The position numbers and the translations under genes were made by a program. The notes under the pieces are model-generated. The model had not been told where the DNA came from and made no database searches. It was given only the letters and a program-made list of their open reading frames with translations. Shown piece after piece: positions 9,865-22,065 of a stretch of DNA of 64,000 nucleotides (positions within the stretch are counted from its first letter, which is position 1; each line of letters starts with the position of its first letter). The stretch covers positions 2,356,001 to 2,420,000 of the forward strand of contig OZ023184.1 in NCBI GenBank assembly GCA_963995505.1, written 5' to 3'. The DNA comes from Hypericum androsaemum. Its lineage: Eukaryota; Streptophyta; Magnoliopsida; Malpighiales; Hypericaceae.

Positions 9865-10578
9865 TGGTACTTTTGGAACTTGTGTGAGAAAGTGGCGGCA
9901 GACAGTAAGTCGACCGAAATTGACTATAGTTTACTTGGTGTATGTGAGTGATCCAAGGGGCTAAAGGGGCAGGAGATAGGATTGTGAAGTTGGCTTTAAG
10001 TAGAATTCCCAACTGCAACAAGTCCACTTGCCTTTCTTTATAGGGTATAGCTGCATTTGTGTCTTTGTTGGGTTGAAGCTGTCGTCTCAGCGTTTGCTAT
10101 AAACAGGAATGTGATGCGTTTTCAGAGAAGTGCATAATGGTTACGGGATAGATTCTACCGAGTCCTCCTTTTTACCTCTTAGTATAGCGCCGTCGGACTC
10201 TATTTACTATCGACCGGTATATCGAATCTGAATTTCTTACCACTTGACATAACACAAAACAGATCCTTTAGACCAACATGGAAAGTAGAGAGGTGAATGA
10301 AAAAACACGAATCTTTATGAGTAAGATACAAAAATAGAAATTAAAAATTACTTCAAATTGAATGAAAGCAATTCAATTTTTTTTGGAATAAATTCATTCT
10401 TTAAGGTTTGATATAATATACTAAGAGATTCAGTACTTAGTAAATTAGTCTTTAAATTTTAAAAAATCGAACTTGTCCCTCTAACTAATTTATATCTCAG
10501 GTTCAATTATATTACAATATGAGATTATCAAACTCACGTTATAATTACAAAATCATAAAAATCTCAAGCCATAAAAAC
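9865..10578. other. 3' UTR of the first MAP65 copy and AT-rich spacer
   Basis: Follows the TGA at 9862-9864. Nothing else is recognised up to the hAT element. Confidence 0.4.
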
Positions 10579-11487
10579 TAGGGGTGAGTATTTGTCAGGT
10601 TCATGGTTTTATACCATATTTTTACCCCGACACCGAATCACACAAAAGCCCATTTCTTGGCCGATAGTGTGGCGGTGTTGTCCAACACCGTATCGGTCGG
10701 TCGGTGTTGCAATTTGGTCGGTCGGTTTGGCCAACATCGACCGAATATCAAATCTGCTCCTACAATCTAGTTTTATGAAATCAGAAGGCCACTTTACGAC
10801 CCAAAACACAAACTCAGCCAGGATCTCGAAATCGCAGAAGCCAAATCACAGAAACGTCGGTCACTTACCATCATATTGAATCCTAGGAAGTGAACGACGA
10901 ACACAGAGGAGAGAGAACGCATTGTTAATTATCTCGAAAATGACTTTGGAAACAATTGGGTTTTTAGGGTTCTGTCGATTTGGGTTTAACCACGGAGAAG
11001 GGAGAAAGAACCACTGTCCATGGAGCAGGGAAGAAAGGTAGGATGGAACGACGAGAGCAGTCGGTGGGGCCGTGGCCTGTGGCGGTGGGAGAAGGAGACG
11101 GAAGAGTGAAGACGGAGAAGAAATAAAGGAAGAGGAGCGGCGAATCGAGAAGGGGTCGTGGCGGTGGCGCCGTGGCAGTGGGAGAAGGAGACGGATTCAG
11201 AGGGTCAGGATTCGGGAAGGGAGCGGCAAAAACGAGGAGGGTTCTTTCTAGGGCTAGGTTATTTCAACTGGATACTTAAGTAGGTATATATATTTACCAA
11301 AAATGATGTTGTTTCCTTTGGTGGAGTGGTGTCACGGGTTAGACAAAAAGTGACACCGATGTGACACCGAATGGTCGGTTTAATTCGACCGCCAACCCAC
11401 GGCACCAGTCAGTTACACAGTTTGGCTTTTGACCCGTCATCGGGTTGGTCGGTCGGTCGGTTTTTTCCAGTTTTTAACTCAGCCCTA
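10579..11487. mobile_element. Non-autonomous hAT element (909 bp)
   Basis: Terminal inverted repeats are TAGGGGTGAG at the left and CTCAGCCCTA at the right. The element is flanked by a perfect 8-bp target duplication ATAAAAAC (10571-10578 and 11488-11495), the hAT signature. Inside are many GGTCGGT/ACCGACC-type sub-repeats near both ends and no transposase. ORFs on both strands here are repeat-derived. Confidence 0.9.
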
Positions 11488-11495
11488 ATAAAAAC

Positions 11496-12719
11496 CCCTC
11501 AACCTAAAGCAAGACTAATGCCACTACGTTTTCCAACCAGACCCCAAAAACGACTCACGTTTTCTCAAGGTAAAACAAAAATAGGAATACGAATAGTGAT
11601 TTAAAAAGTGAGCCAAATGGTACAACCATAAATTATCAACGCAAATAAATAGAAGTATTTTTCATAAGAAACTTGAGGAACATATAAAAGGAAGAAACCA
11701 AATACAAATCTGTTTCAAAATACAAGACCAATTCATAGCTTCATTTACTTTAATTTTCCAATTTCAATTAAAATCTACGGATAAGAAGAAATTTTATATC
11801 ACAAGACTATTTCACAATTCAAAGCTTCACTTGAGCTACCTACTTCAAACCACGAAACTTGAAAAGAAAATGAGAAGTAGAAACCATTCATATTCTATTA
11901 AGTCGGTACATGTTGGTGTTGAATTCTCACCAGTAAATTTTACCATTAACGACCTCTTCAATTTATCTCGTTATTTTTTACTATCACTAGCTACAATAGT
12001 TTAGAGGTCTTGTTTTATTGTTTGACTTGTTCACTATTTTTTATATTAAATTACATGTGGAAATAATTAGGATGAAGTTGAAGTAATCTTGAGTTTAGGG
12101 TTCCTAGACACAAATGGAGGCTTAAGATTTCTTTTCTTCCCTTTTGATGGTCTAATTTTATTTTACTCTAGGGTGATGTTTTAATGATTTTGGAGTTTTC
12201 ATATGAGATAAGGGTATTTTGGTATTCTCAGATTATAACGAGTTAGGTTTAGAGATTAATTTACTAACAAATGGTCCTCCCAATATATTATACCAAACCT
12301 TAGAAGCTTCTGAAAATTTTTTTTTATGATCATCGAAAATGAAAATTCATCATCCAATTTTTTCCAAAATCTTCAACTTTCAGTCTCATCAAGTAACCGT
12401 TGAAAACATCACATCTTAATAATCACTTAAATCAATTGAGAGTGTGTTATTTTAATTTAACCAAAATTTGAATTCGAATCCTTAAGAATGTAAAAGCGTT
12501 AAATACTTGTTAAAAAAATTTATCATATTTTAAAAATATCTCCGGAATTAAATCCACCTGAGTCCAGTAACCGTTGAAAACATTACAGCTTTCGTAATCT
12601 ACATTTAAGTTTGATCAAAGAAACAGAGGACCAAGAAATTATTTAGAACCACGGCCCTGACCCACAGAGTAGTTAATTAGGCCCAGCCTCTTGTTCTTTT
12701 GATTTGAGTCTGTCGTCAC
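11496..12719. other. AT-rich intergenic DNA
   Basis: No gene is seen. A short direct repeat, AGTAACCGTTGAAAACAT, occurs near 12395 and 12568. Confidence 0.4.
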
Positions 12720-13095
12720 CATGGTTTTAAAAAACGACCCGGAGGCCGACCCGGAATTTCTCCCGTCCTTCGGGTCGGCCGGTCGGACCGGGCGAACCAT
12801 CAGTCGGACCAAAAAAATTTTATTTTTTTATTTTTAAATAATATATATATGTAGGTTAAAATATACTTATTTTCCATACAAAAAAAAGTAGACTTAATTT
12901 TTTATCTCTCCACTCTATAAATTTACTTTTATTTATTTATTTATTACTTTATAAATTTGTAAAATCAATTTTTTTCCTCGAAAACCACAAAAAAAAAGTC
13001 AATTTTGCCCTTTTTGTACTAACGGGGTTCGACCGGTCAGGATGGACCTCAAAATCGGCCGGTCTGACCAAATTTGGTCACCTTACTTTTGAAAA
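12720..13095. mobile_element. Dispersed 'GGTCGGACC' repeat copy
   Basis: Starts with CATGGTTTTAAAAAACG, the terminal repeat type also seen at 30779 and 59324, followed by GGTCGGCCGGTCGGACCGGG. Near the right end lies GGCCGGTCTGACC. The right terminus is decayed and no target duplication was found, so the right edge is approximate. Confidence 0.55.
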
Positions 13096-13280
13096 TTCTA
13101 TTGCTACCTTTCAGATTTAAGAATTTAAAATACTAAATTTTTAGATCTTGGAGAAGAAAAAAAGAAGGGAAATTTAAAATCTATGGAAGGCCACCTCACC
13201 TCAATAAAGATCATTTTAAAACTGTTGGATCTCTCTTCTCATCTGGTCCCACTTTAAAAACCCAACGTCTGAAAATTTCA

Positions 13281-13426
13281 AACGGAGACGACTATAACGG
13301 TCGAAACTAACAAACCTCAGAACCCATCTCTCTCTCTCTCTCTCTCGTTTCATCACTCTAGTCTTCTTCTCTCTAGTCTTCTTCGCTAAAAGCGTCTCCG
13401 CCGCACCTTCCACTTTCCAATTCGAG
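13281..13426 (+). promoter_or_regulatory. Promoter with AACGG motifs and leader exon of the intact MAP65 copy
   Basis: AACGG cores occur at 13281 and 13296. The second reads AACGGTCGAAAC, the same 12 bases as at 4753 upstream of the other copy. It fits the MSA core used by MYB3R factors for G2/M expression. A (CT)n-rich leader follows and ends at a donor at 13426 (TTCGAG|GTAGGG). Intron 1 then runs to the acceptor at 14246. Confidence 0.6.
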
Positions 13427-14258
13427 GTAGGGTTTCCCCTTCCCGACCTCCGATTCGAACCTAAATTAGCAATTTATCCATTTCCCGGTTGCAATTCTTA
13501 GTCTGTTTGGTTGATTTCATTTACGGAATGCATTGTCTTTGTAAATTTGGAAACTTTGCGGAAAAGGGAAGAAGTTGGTTTTCGAGTTCGGTTATTTACA
13601 ATATTGCCACGGTTTAGAACAGAGAAGGGGAAGAGTTAATTAGTGTTGTTAGCTGCTAGATAGTGGATGGATTCCATTAAACAGGAACCAAATTTGGGAA
13701 AATCATAAACCCTAGATAGCTCCGGTTCCCTCGGGCAGCGTGACGGGTGGTGTATACAGGGCCGGGGCCTGTTTGGTAATGTGATTTCAGTCTGACTGCC
13801 ATGCTGAGTTAGTTATGTTCGAAGCGGTTGTTTCTACTAGAAGGTTTGGCTGACCTCCTATTTTGGTGAATTTGTGAAGGGATTGCGGTTTTTATGCGTT
13901 TGGGTTCTTGTAGAGATGGGAAAGATATCCAGTGAGCTAAGCTTGGCGGGTTGCGAGGAAAGCTAGGGTAGACCCTGTTCGAAGTGATCAACTGCTGCTT
14001 TAGTTCGACTGAAGCAGCCCCTCTGTTGTTCTGGCCTTTCCCTTGAGATTTTGTTTCTGCTGTCGATAGAATTAGGTGGGAACAACTTTGGTTTTAGCTT
14101 AGAGAATAATGGAAATTAAAAGTTCTCCAACCTAAAGAATCAATCAGCGAGGACTTATTTGTCGACTGTGTACCAATTTTTCGACTATGCATCTCATTTG
14201 TGCTCTCTTAGAATGCATCATCAATTTTTATATTCTACCTTGGCAGGGTTGCTTCAAA

Positions 14259-17200
14259 ATGTCTACTCCCCGGAATGATCAACTTCTGCATGTGAAAACA
14301 ACTTGTGGAGCCCTTCTAAATGAGTTGCAGGTGACTAGGATAATTAACTTCTGTTGAAATTTGTCCTTCTTCCTTGTATTTGGATAAACTAACTTGTTTA
14401 GATGAGTATTGGGTGCTTACATTGTTATAATTTATCTGTTAGATTATTTGGAATGAAGTTGGGGAGCCAGACGATGCTAGGAAAAAGATGTTGTTTGAAC
14501 TTGAACAAGAATGCCTTGAAGTCTACAGAAGAAAGGTAGATGAGGCAAACCGCAGCAGAGCTCAACTAAGGCAAGCCATTGCTGATTGTGAAGCTGAATT
14601 AGCTGCAATTTGTTCCGCTTTGGGTGAGAGACCTGTGCACACGAGAAAGGTATATACTGTCTGTGAAGCTTTTTTTCCTTTGATACTCGTACTTTTTGCT
14701 TGATGGTTTATTTTGAGAAAATTTAAAAGTCTAGCCAATTTTAAGTTCGCCCGATGAAACTAACTTGTGAGCTGAATAGGTCAGGAGATTGTGTAGAAAC
14801 ATTGATTTATTTAATTAGTTCAACATGTGGAAACTAAGAGTATGAGGAAGGGCATAGTCTGATGTTTAGTAATTAGACAGCCCTCAAATGAAGGCTTTTT
14901 GACCAATGGTTGGTGGGTAGGATGGCTACGGATACTACCGGGTTTTCCAGGGGTCGGTGGGTTGACTCCCACACTTTAAGGAAATAGAAAAACTTTGCTT
15001 GGGAGGGCGAACAAAGCCCAACACCATCTAGAGACCCGGAGTTTAGGCCGTATTTTTTAATTGAATGAAAATCTCTTAGTGAGTTTCTTTTTCTTTCCTT
15101 CATACTCATACTTAATGTTCTAGGCTGACCAAAATGCCGGAAGTTTAATGGAAGAGCTTCAAAGAATTCTTCCTCAAGTTGATGAAATGCGGAGAAGAAA
15201 AACTGATCGAGGAAGTCAGTTCACTGAAGTTCATGACGAAATTGCAATGATATCCAAGGATATTCATGGATCAGCTGTTCAAGTCACCTTTGATGACACA
15301 GATCTATCCTTGAGAAAGCTTGACGAAATTCACAAAAAGCTGCATGCGCTTCAAAAGGAGAAGGTTTGATCTTCTTTTTCCTACCAAAAGTAACTAGCTT
15401 TTCATCACCTGTTTAATGCTGGTGAATTCTAATTCGTACTTTCCTCCTGTCCACAGAGTGATCGCTTGGAACTGGTTCAGGAGCATTTAAGCTCCTTGTA
15501 CTCTTTGTGCTCAGTTCTTGGTTTGGATTTCAAGCATATTGCCACTGAGGTTCATCCAAGTTATGCTGAGTCTGAAGGAGGCTCGGTGGAAATAACAAAT
15601 GAAAAAATTCAGCACTTGGCTGCAACAATAGAGAAGTTAAGAGAAGTTAAACTACAAAGAATGCAGAAGGTAAAAATCTCAATTGTTGCACTGAGCTTTT
15701 TCCTAAATCAGCTCGCTCTTACCCCCATATCTGTTTTGTCAACACAGCTTCAAGATCTAGCAGCCACTATGCTGGAGCTATGGCACCTAATGGACACCCC
15801 AGTAGAAGAGCAGCAAATGTATCAGCATGTGACCTGTAATATAGCTGCTTCGGAGCATGAAATAACTGATCCAAATTCTCTCTCAGAGGAGTCAATAAAC
15901 TATGTGAGTTGCTGGAGTTGCTTGTTTTTGAAATTTTTCAAAGTTGTATGTGCTTTTCCCGTCATGCTAAGCACTCTATGCAGGTTGCAGCAGAAGTTGC
16001 TAGATTGGAAGAGTTAAAATCAAGTAAGATGAAAGAGCTTGTTTTGAAGAAGAAATCTGAACTGGAAGAGATATGCAGAAAGACGCATATGGTTCCAGAA
16101 TCCAATAGCGCAATAGAGCATGCCATTGAAGCCATAGATTCTGGTATTTATCGTATTACATATTCACATTGTTAGAATGATCTCTTTCTCAGATCTATTG
16201 TAATGTGTTTCTACATGATATTAGTAACGAGATCTTGAAAAGTTTCAGTCATAGGTCACTTTATGATATGTAACTCTTGTTCCAATTATAGCAGAACTAA
16301 AAAAAGCTTTCTGAAAAAAATATTGATAAGTTACCAAGAACCTAGACATCTTTGATATATTATAGAATCTAACTTATAATTTGAATAATAACAACCATAC
16401 CAAAGAAGCAACTATATAAACGAAAAATAAAACAGAATAAGGAAAGGAATTATTCTCTAACGTTCTCGTTTGTTGTTGCTGTAGGAAATATTGATCCAGC
16501 CACTGTACTTCAGCAGATAGAACTTCATATTGTTAGCATCAAGCAAGAGTCTTTCAGCAGGAAGGAATTACTTGAGAAGGTTGAGAAATGGCTGGCAGCC
16601 TGCGAGGAGGAATGCTGGCTTGAGGAGTATAATAGGGTAAAGTTTATAAACCATTTCTTACTATATTTTGCTTATATATTAAATTCGCAATCCAATAAAA
16701 AACAGTTCCGTTTCTTCTTATTTCTATGGTTCAGGATGAAAACCGATACAATGCTGGAAGAGGTGCCCATCTGAGTCTAAAGCGAGCCGAAAAAGCTCGT
16801 ATACTGGTGAATAAGCTTCCAGGTACGCAGCACACACCGGACAATAAATGTTGAGAGTTCATTGATTTTGCTGCTAGCTACTCAACATGAATTAGACACA
16901 CTTTTCCAGTTCTTACTTGGATTGTACAACTGGTTTTTCTTTATCTTATCTGACGAGATTATGTGCATGACCAAAAGGTATGGTTGAAGCATTGGCTGCT
17001 AAAACCATTGCATGGGAAAAGGAGAGAGGCCTCGAATTCTTATATGACGGTGTAAGTCTATACTGCTTCTTTAACCACTGACTGGATTAATTACTGTTGC
17101 TTATATATAGTTCTCTGTCTGTGTCCAGATTCGTCTTCTTTCCATGCTTGAAGAATACACCATTTTGCGACAGGAGAAAGAGGAAGAGAAGAAGAGGCAG

Positions 17201-18186
17201 CGGGTTTGTCTTGTTTATTCAGATGTTGCTCGTTGAAGGCATATGAATTATTTTGTATTGAAACTAAGTTTGACTTATTACAGGATCAGAAAAAGATTCA
17301 GGGGCAACTGATAACCGAGCAGGAGGCACTGTATGGCTCAAAACCAAGCCCTTCAAAGCTTCAAAGTGCTAAGAAAACTTCCCGAGTTTCAACTGGTGGT
17401 GCTAGCAGCAGGAAACTGTCGATTGGGGGAGCAATGATACAAACTCCTAAAACTGATTTCTCTCACTCTCGAAAAGCTACACCCCAAATTCGTCCGAGCA
17501 AGAAGGTTGATAAGCTGCTCCAATATGACCATCCAAATTCTCGCCAAGTTGATGTCTTTGATGCATTAGCAGCTGGTAAGTTCTCGTTTTAATAGATCGT
17601 GGAGTTCAAAATTGGAAGAGAGCTACTGCAATTGATTCAAAATCATAAGAGCTTGGCAATCTCCCTTGATCCAGATTGGTCATAGATATACCTCTTAACA
17701 CTATATGCTTGTGCTGCCTTGGCTTTTGTTTTTGCAGGTAGAAAGGGGTTGGATACCACCGTCCTTGCAGCTAAGAAGCACTCTTCTGGTGCCACTAACT
17801 TTCATCAGCCCGAGTCTCCAATATTGCGGAAACCTTTCTCGCCTATATCTACCACATTATTGTCAAAGGCCAACGCATCAGACACCAACACTGCAACAGC
17901 AGCTCGTGGCGATGTTTCAAAGAAATTGACTTCGACGAACGAGCAGCCGTTTGCCACTCCAGTGAAAGCCAATGCTGCTGTTGCCATCGAGGAAAACAGG
18001 ATTCAGAATGTGCCTTTCACAGTCTCAGCACCAATGCAGACAGCTATGACCCCATTCTCTCTTGCAACTCCTCGCGGTGTTAAGGCAGCAAAAGACGTAC
18101 CCGATGAGGAGATCGAATACTCGTTCGAGGAGAGACGAGCCGGATTCGTTCTCCCGAAGAAGTATGTGAGGACAATACAAGTGTGA
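14259..18186 (+). CDS. MAP65-3: 65-kDa microtubule-associated protein 3 (PLEIADE-like), intact copy
   Basis: Ase1/PRC1-family protein that crosslinks antiparallel microtubules. Arabidopsis MAP65-3/PLE works at the phragmoplast midzone in cytokinesis. Coding exons: 14259-14330, 14443-14649, 15124-15363, 15457-15669, 15748-15903, 15984-16143, 16485-16636, 16735-16822, 16978-17051, 17129-17203, 17284-17575, 17738-18186. Together they give 2178 bases, 725 residues plus TGA, close to the family's usual ~700. Residues 1-350 are helical/coiled-coil and dimer-forming ([15 protein letters not shown] in exon 2). The conserved microtubule-binding block [20 protein letters not shown] spans about 402-421. 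The tail has several SP/TP sites ([19 protein letters not shown]) and the conserved [13 protein letters not shown]. The start is the first ATG in the second exon (TTCAAAATG), as in the other copy. The tail features favour MAP65-3 over other MAP65s. Confidence 0.93.
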
Positions 18187-18299
18187 TGCTATGTACCGAA
18201 GTAACTGGCGTTCCACGGGGTTGCTTCCAACTCGAGTGAAAAGTCAAAGCAGTTGACTGTAGTATTGCCTTTTGTACTGCTGGTGTACTTGGTCAAAAA

Positions 18300-18890
18300 C
18301 TGAAAGGCCAGAATTAATGTAGGACTGGGAAATGTGACAATGGATGGATGTGTTTTCTAGGTATGTATAATGAGTATCAAACCGCCAACGTGGCTATGAT
18401 TCTCCCCTCCAAAGAGGATCAAATTCTTCGTCGGTGAGATTCCAACATTGCTAATTACGAGTGTGATGTGGTTGATTATAGCGGAAGTAGATTGATCAAT
18501 GTGACCCTCTTAAACTGATCTCGTACCGTTACCCTACGCACTAATCTCAAAACTCAATTCTGCCGCTTTCGTGAAATTGATGCTGCTGCATTTTAGAATG
18601 TTCAATTAACTATAGGTAGCATTTGTTAATTAATTTCTGTTGCTAAAAGTGAAATTGAAGCTATCAAAAAATAATTAAAATAAATGCAAAAAGAACAAAT
18701 TCAGTCTTAGACTTTGAGAAACCAAAAATAGGAAGCAAAAAATACCTTCGTTTCCAATTTTTTTATATTTAGCTTTTGACAAAGTGGCCAGTCATATAAT
18801 TTAAATTAATTAATGACATCTTGTCAGATGATAGGGTTTGAGAGTTATCCAGAATATAAAATTAGATAATCAATGATAGCTTGTTTGATG
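18300..18890. other. 3' flank of MAP65, AT-rich
   Basis: Past the 3' UTR nothing coding is seen. A partial repeat (TGATAGCTTGTTTGATGATAG, related to CATCTTGTCAGATGATAGG) lies at 18810-18890, next to the plastid insertion. Confidence 0.4.
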
Positions 18891-18894
18891 ATAG

Positions 18895-19215
18895 TCTATT
18901 CGATTCAATTTTAAATAATCATGAATGCCACTTTCGTTTTTCTCTAAAAGATTTGAACTAATGAATTGATATTGAACTTGATCATTATTTGCTGATGGAC
19001 TAGAAATAGATCTTCTTTCCACAGAAAAAGAATAGGCGCTCATCTGATCTTGATCTTTATGTATTGAAAAGGTGTCTCTGCTGAATTTGCACGAACTTCC
19101 TGTTAATATCCATAAATGGTTTGTTTTTGGTAATAGATGGACATTACTATACTTACAAAATATGAATCGACATCCTCTATATATACCTTTCGCTGAAGGG
19201 GCCCATTTACTTTGA
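18895..19215 (-). pseudogene. rpoC2: Plastid DNA insertion: fragment of rpoC2
   Basis: On the minus strand an open stretch encodes [33 protein letters not shown] and later DYLKLNR. These are residues characteristic of the chloroplast RNA polymerase beta'' subunit (rpoC2). Only ~100 codons of a >1300-residue protein are present, with nuclear AT-rich DNA on both sides, so this is a nuclear plastid-DNA fragment (NUPT) and not a gene. Homology fades before about 19150-19215 on one side and ends after the LNRI-equivalent at about 18900 on the other. Exact edges need alignment to a plastome. Confidence 0.85.
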
Positions 19216-19639
19216 TTGATATGCATATGGAATCAGAATTTAAGAGCAAAATATTCGCAGAGCAAGTGGCTCTCTTGCCTTTGTAAAAGCAATGTCTGCG
19301 AAATATTTAGGAGAGCTCTCAAAAAAGAAATAATTAGGAGAGAGAGAAGTGGACGAAGCATGTGTGGCTGGTTCTTGTTTCCAGGAGACGTGCTGCATTT
19401 TTTGGTGCCGTCGATTTCAGAGAGTAGATTGATGAGAACATTCATGATGTGACGAAATGTAGGAGGGTCTTTTTTAGGTGACGGCCTTTATTACCACATG
19501 TTAGTGGATATAGAAATAGTGCAACGAGATGGTGTTTCGACCTGGTTTTACACTGGGGTTCTCCCCATCCTTTATTCTTACATAGGTACATGCGTTTTCT
19601 CGAGTTATGGCTAACCGGAATACTCGATAATCCCTACAG
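19216..19639. other. Unassigned DNA between plastid insertion and LINE tail
   Basis: Short ORFs on both strands, none recognised. It may include 5' parts of the LINE remnant. Confidence 0.35.
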
Positions 19640-20215
19640 CGAGAGGTCCTTGTTTCATGGACTCGCCCCCTGATGGTTTTGTAAAACTAAATACTGATGG
19701 TGCTTATGCTGGGGATCCGGGCCTATCCGGTGCTGGTGGAGTCATTGGGGATGCTTCGGGACACTGGATCATGGGCTATGCCAAAGACATCTGTATTTGT
19801 ACATCGATTGCAGTCGAGCTGTGGGCGCTGACTCTAGGACTTGAGCTTGCATGAGAGCAAGGCTTTCGCCACCTGATTGTTGAGGTAGATTCCTCCCTAA
19901 CTCTTTTATGCATTGGACGTGATGTCACACCTGACCATCCACTGCAAAACCTGATTGGTTGAGCGAAAGGCCTCCTGAGTCTAGCATAGGAGATACAGAT
20001 ATAGCACAAGTGAAAAGAAGGGAACCATGTTGTTGACGCCTTATTTAAGTATGTCCTATCGTTGGAGCTTGATTATGTATTTATAAACTCTCCTTTGTCT
20101 AGTATTGATGTATATTTAGAAGACTTCAAAAAAGTTAATTTGTCTCATTGTAATCGTTCATTTGCATCAATTTGCGATTAATAATAATTAGTGAGTAATT
20201 ACCCCTCGTTCCTTA
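19640..20215 (+). mobile_element. LINE 3' end with decayed RNase H domain
   Basis: Encodes KLNTDGAYAGDPGLSGAGGV, then SIAVELWALTLGLELA, a stop at 19852-19854, then HLIVEVDSS further on in the same frame. The acidic residues of the RNase H site are visible (TDG, VEL, EVDS). Several further stops follow. The end reads NHVVDALFKYVLSLELDYVF to FASICD, matching the LINE tail in intron 1 of the first MAP65 copy. The remnant ends at CCTTAAAAAAATGG around 20215. It is 5'-truncated and dead. Confidence 0.85.
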
Positions 20216-20968
20216 AAAAAATGGAAAAAGCATGAATTATCTTTGCAGCCTCCTCGTAATCCTCTCTATTAAAGAGAGAACGAATTTTAATATTCAACTT
20301 CAAATTATTGATCGGCTAATATTTCACATAAATTTAAGCGATGACTAATGGTCTGAGTTCTGACATATTTTAGTGGGTTTCTCAAGACCAAATTGACCAT
20401 ACGTTAGAATCGAGCTTCTTCACAATTGGTAATTCGGTTCTCACTATATATCAATTAATCTGGGCCATTAAAGAAGAGCAGAAATTACTTTTTTTTAAGA
20501 AACAAAGATCAATAAAATTATTTTAATAAGTCTCGAGTTTAGATTATTAAAAATATACTAATATTAAATATTAGTTAAAAAAATTAACATTTATCAAATA
20601 TTTTATTTAACTAAAATCCGTATTATTCAATTCTAACAATTCAAAAATGCAGCTACGGCCCCAAACAAAAAGAAGAAAAGAACATCTCTTATCACCTAGC
20701 TAAGGCAGACCAGAAGCTGTCAAAGAACACGTTTAACTTCTTGTCCTCACTCGGACACAAAAGGCCTCGGAACACTGGCACCACGAGATGATTAATAGAC
20801 ACATCCTCCATATCAGCACGGAGGGCACACCGGTCATTTCACCTCCACAAAAGATGTGGAGAAAGGATAATCAATTCCTAGTGACCACATTTCACCTCCA
20901 AGGTTCACTTTTCCCAATTTTCCCTTCCCTTCCACCACCACAAACAACATCATTTACGCCATCTTCTT

Positions 20969-20970
<2 letters not shown>
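20216..20970. other. Intergenic region and promoter of the DUF1685 gene
   Basis: AT-rich to about 20650, then less so toward the gene start. No specific motif is assigned. Confidence 0.35.

Positions 20971-20971
<1 letters not shown>

Positions 20972-21008
<37 letters not shown>
20972..21008. repeat. (CT)n microsatellite in 5' UTR
   Basis: About 18 uninterrupted CT dinucleotides just upstream of the DUF1685 start codon. Pyrimidine tracts of this kind are common in plant leaders. Confidence 0.95.
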
Positions 21009-21010
<2 letters not shown>

Positions 21011-21015
21011 ATGCA

Positions 21016-22065
21016 ATGGCTGATCTCATTGGAGCCATGGAAAGGCTTTGGTTTCACCAAATTATACTTGTTCCGGAGCCAACTTCACTCCTACTCGTTA
21101 CCAAGAATCTGAATAAGCAGCATTTAGCTCATAATTGCATGGACTCACCACCTTGCAGGTACCAATCATCATCATCATCCTCCTCGGGGCTCTCGCGTCG
21201 AGAAGAAGATGATGATGAAATCTCCTCTTCGGTACTGTCAACTCCAAGCAGATCTCTACTGGTAATCTCTCTAACAATTCTTCAAAAGCATCTCTTTCAA
21301 CACTCGAAATAAATAATCCTGAATTTCTGTCAATACATTCTTGAAATAAAACTACTTGACTGTGTGGTGGTGGATAACTCGCAATCTTGTGGCTTTCGGT
21401 TTCGTAAAACAACTTAACTGTGTGGTACTTAAGCATCCTTCCTTTTTTGTTTACTTAACTAGTACAAGGATGACTCGGACATTGAGCGAGTTGATGAACA
21501 ATGCGAGGAGGAGGGCGCCACCAATGAAAGGCCAGCGAGGTTGAACCTCACAGCAAGGAGGGCAAGGTCCCATCCTTCGTTGCCTTCTACTCAAGATCAT
21601 AAGCGTCCCAAGAGGCACGTAAGGACCCCGAAGCGGGCGGCGAGGCTGGAGAAATCCATGAGCTGCAGGAGCTTCCAGGAGCTGGAACTTGAAGAGCTGA
21701 AAGGGTTCATGGACCTAGGGTTTAACTTCAAGAAGGAGCACTTGAACCCTAGGCTCTTAAGGGTTGTCCCTGGCTTGCAAAGGCTAGGACTCTCACCAAC
21801 CAAGGACAAAGACAAGGAAGAATTAGTAGTAGCTCGAGAGGTTGAAACCCTTTTCGAGGAGGAAGAAGAAGATGAAGAAGATGACGATGAAGATGAGAGG
21901 GCGGGCGTTATGAGGCCGTACTTATCAGAAGCTTGGCTGATAAGACGACCGGATTCACCGCTGTTAAACCTGAGGGTGCCAAGAGTTACCGCGGCTTCTG
22001 ACATGAAGAAGCACCTGAGATGTTGGGCTAGAACTGTTGCAAATGTTATCCAGCAAGAATCGTGA
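21016..22065 (+). CDS. DUF1685 family protein
   Basis: Two exons, 21016-21261 (TCTACTG|GTAATC) and 21463-22065 (AACTAG|TACAAG), give 282 residues. The family signature lies in exon 2: ELEELKGFMDLGFNFKKEHL followed by NPRLLRVVPGL, and at the end a conserved MKKHLRCWARTVANVIQQES. A basic stretch (KRPKRHVRTPKRAARLEK) precedes the signature and an acidic run of E/D lies at about residues 215-233. DUF1685 is plant-specific and its biochemical role is not established. The basic run could be a nuclear signal, which is inference. The chosen ATG is the first after the CT-rich leader. No damage is seen. Confidence 0.88.

Noticed and set aside
14870..15070. SINE in intron 2 of the intact MAP65 copy
   Set aside because: GGGTTGACTCCC resembles a Pol III B box and the stretch differs from the other copy, but no A box at the right spacing, tail or target duplication was found.
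18870..19226. A nuclear RNA polymerase subunit gene
   Set aside because: Only ~100 codons of rpoC2 are present, without start context or further domains; a plastid DNA insertion explains it.
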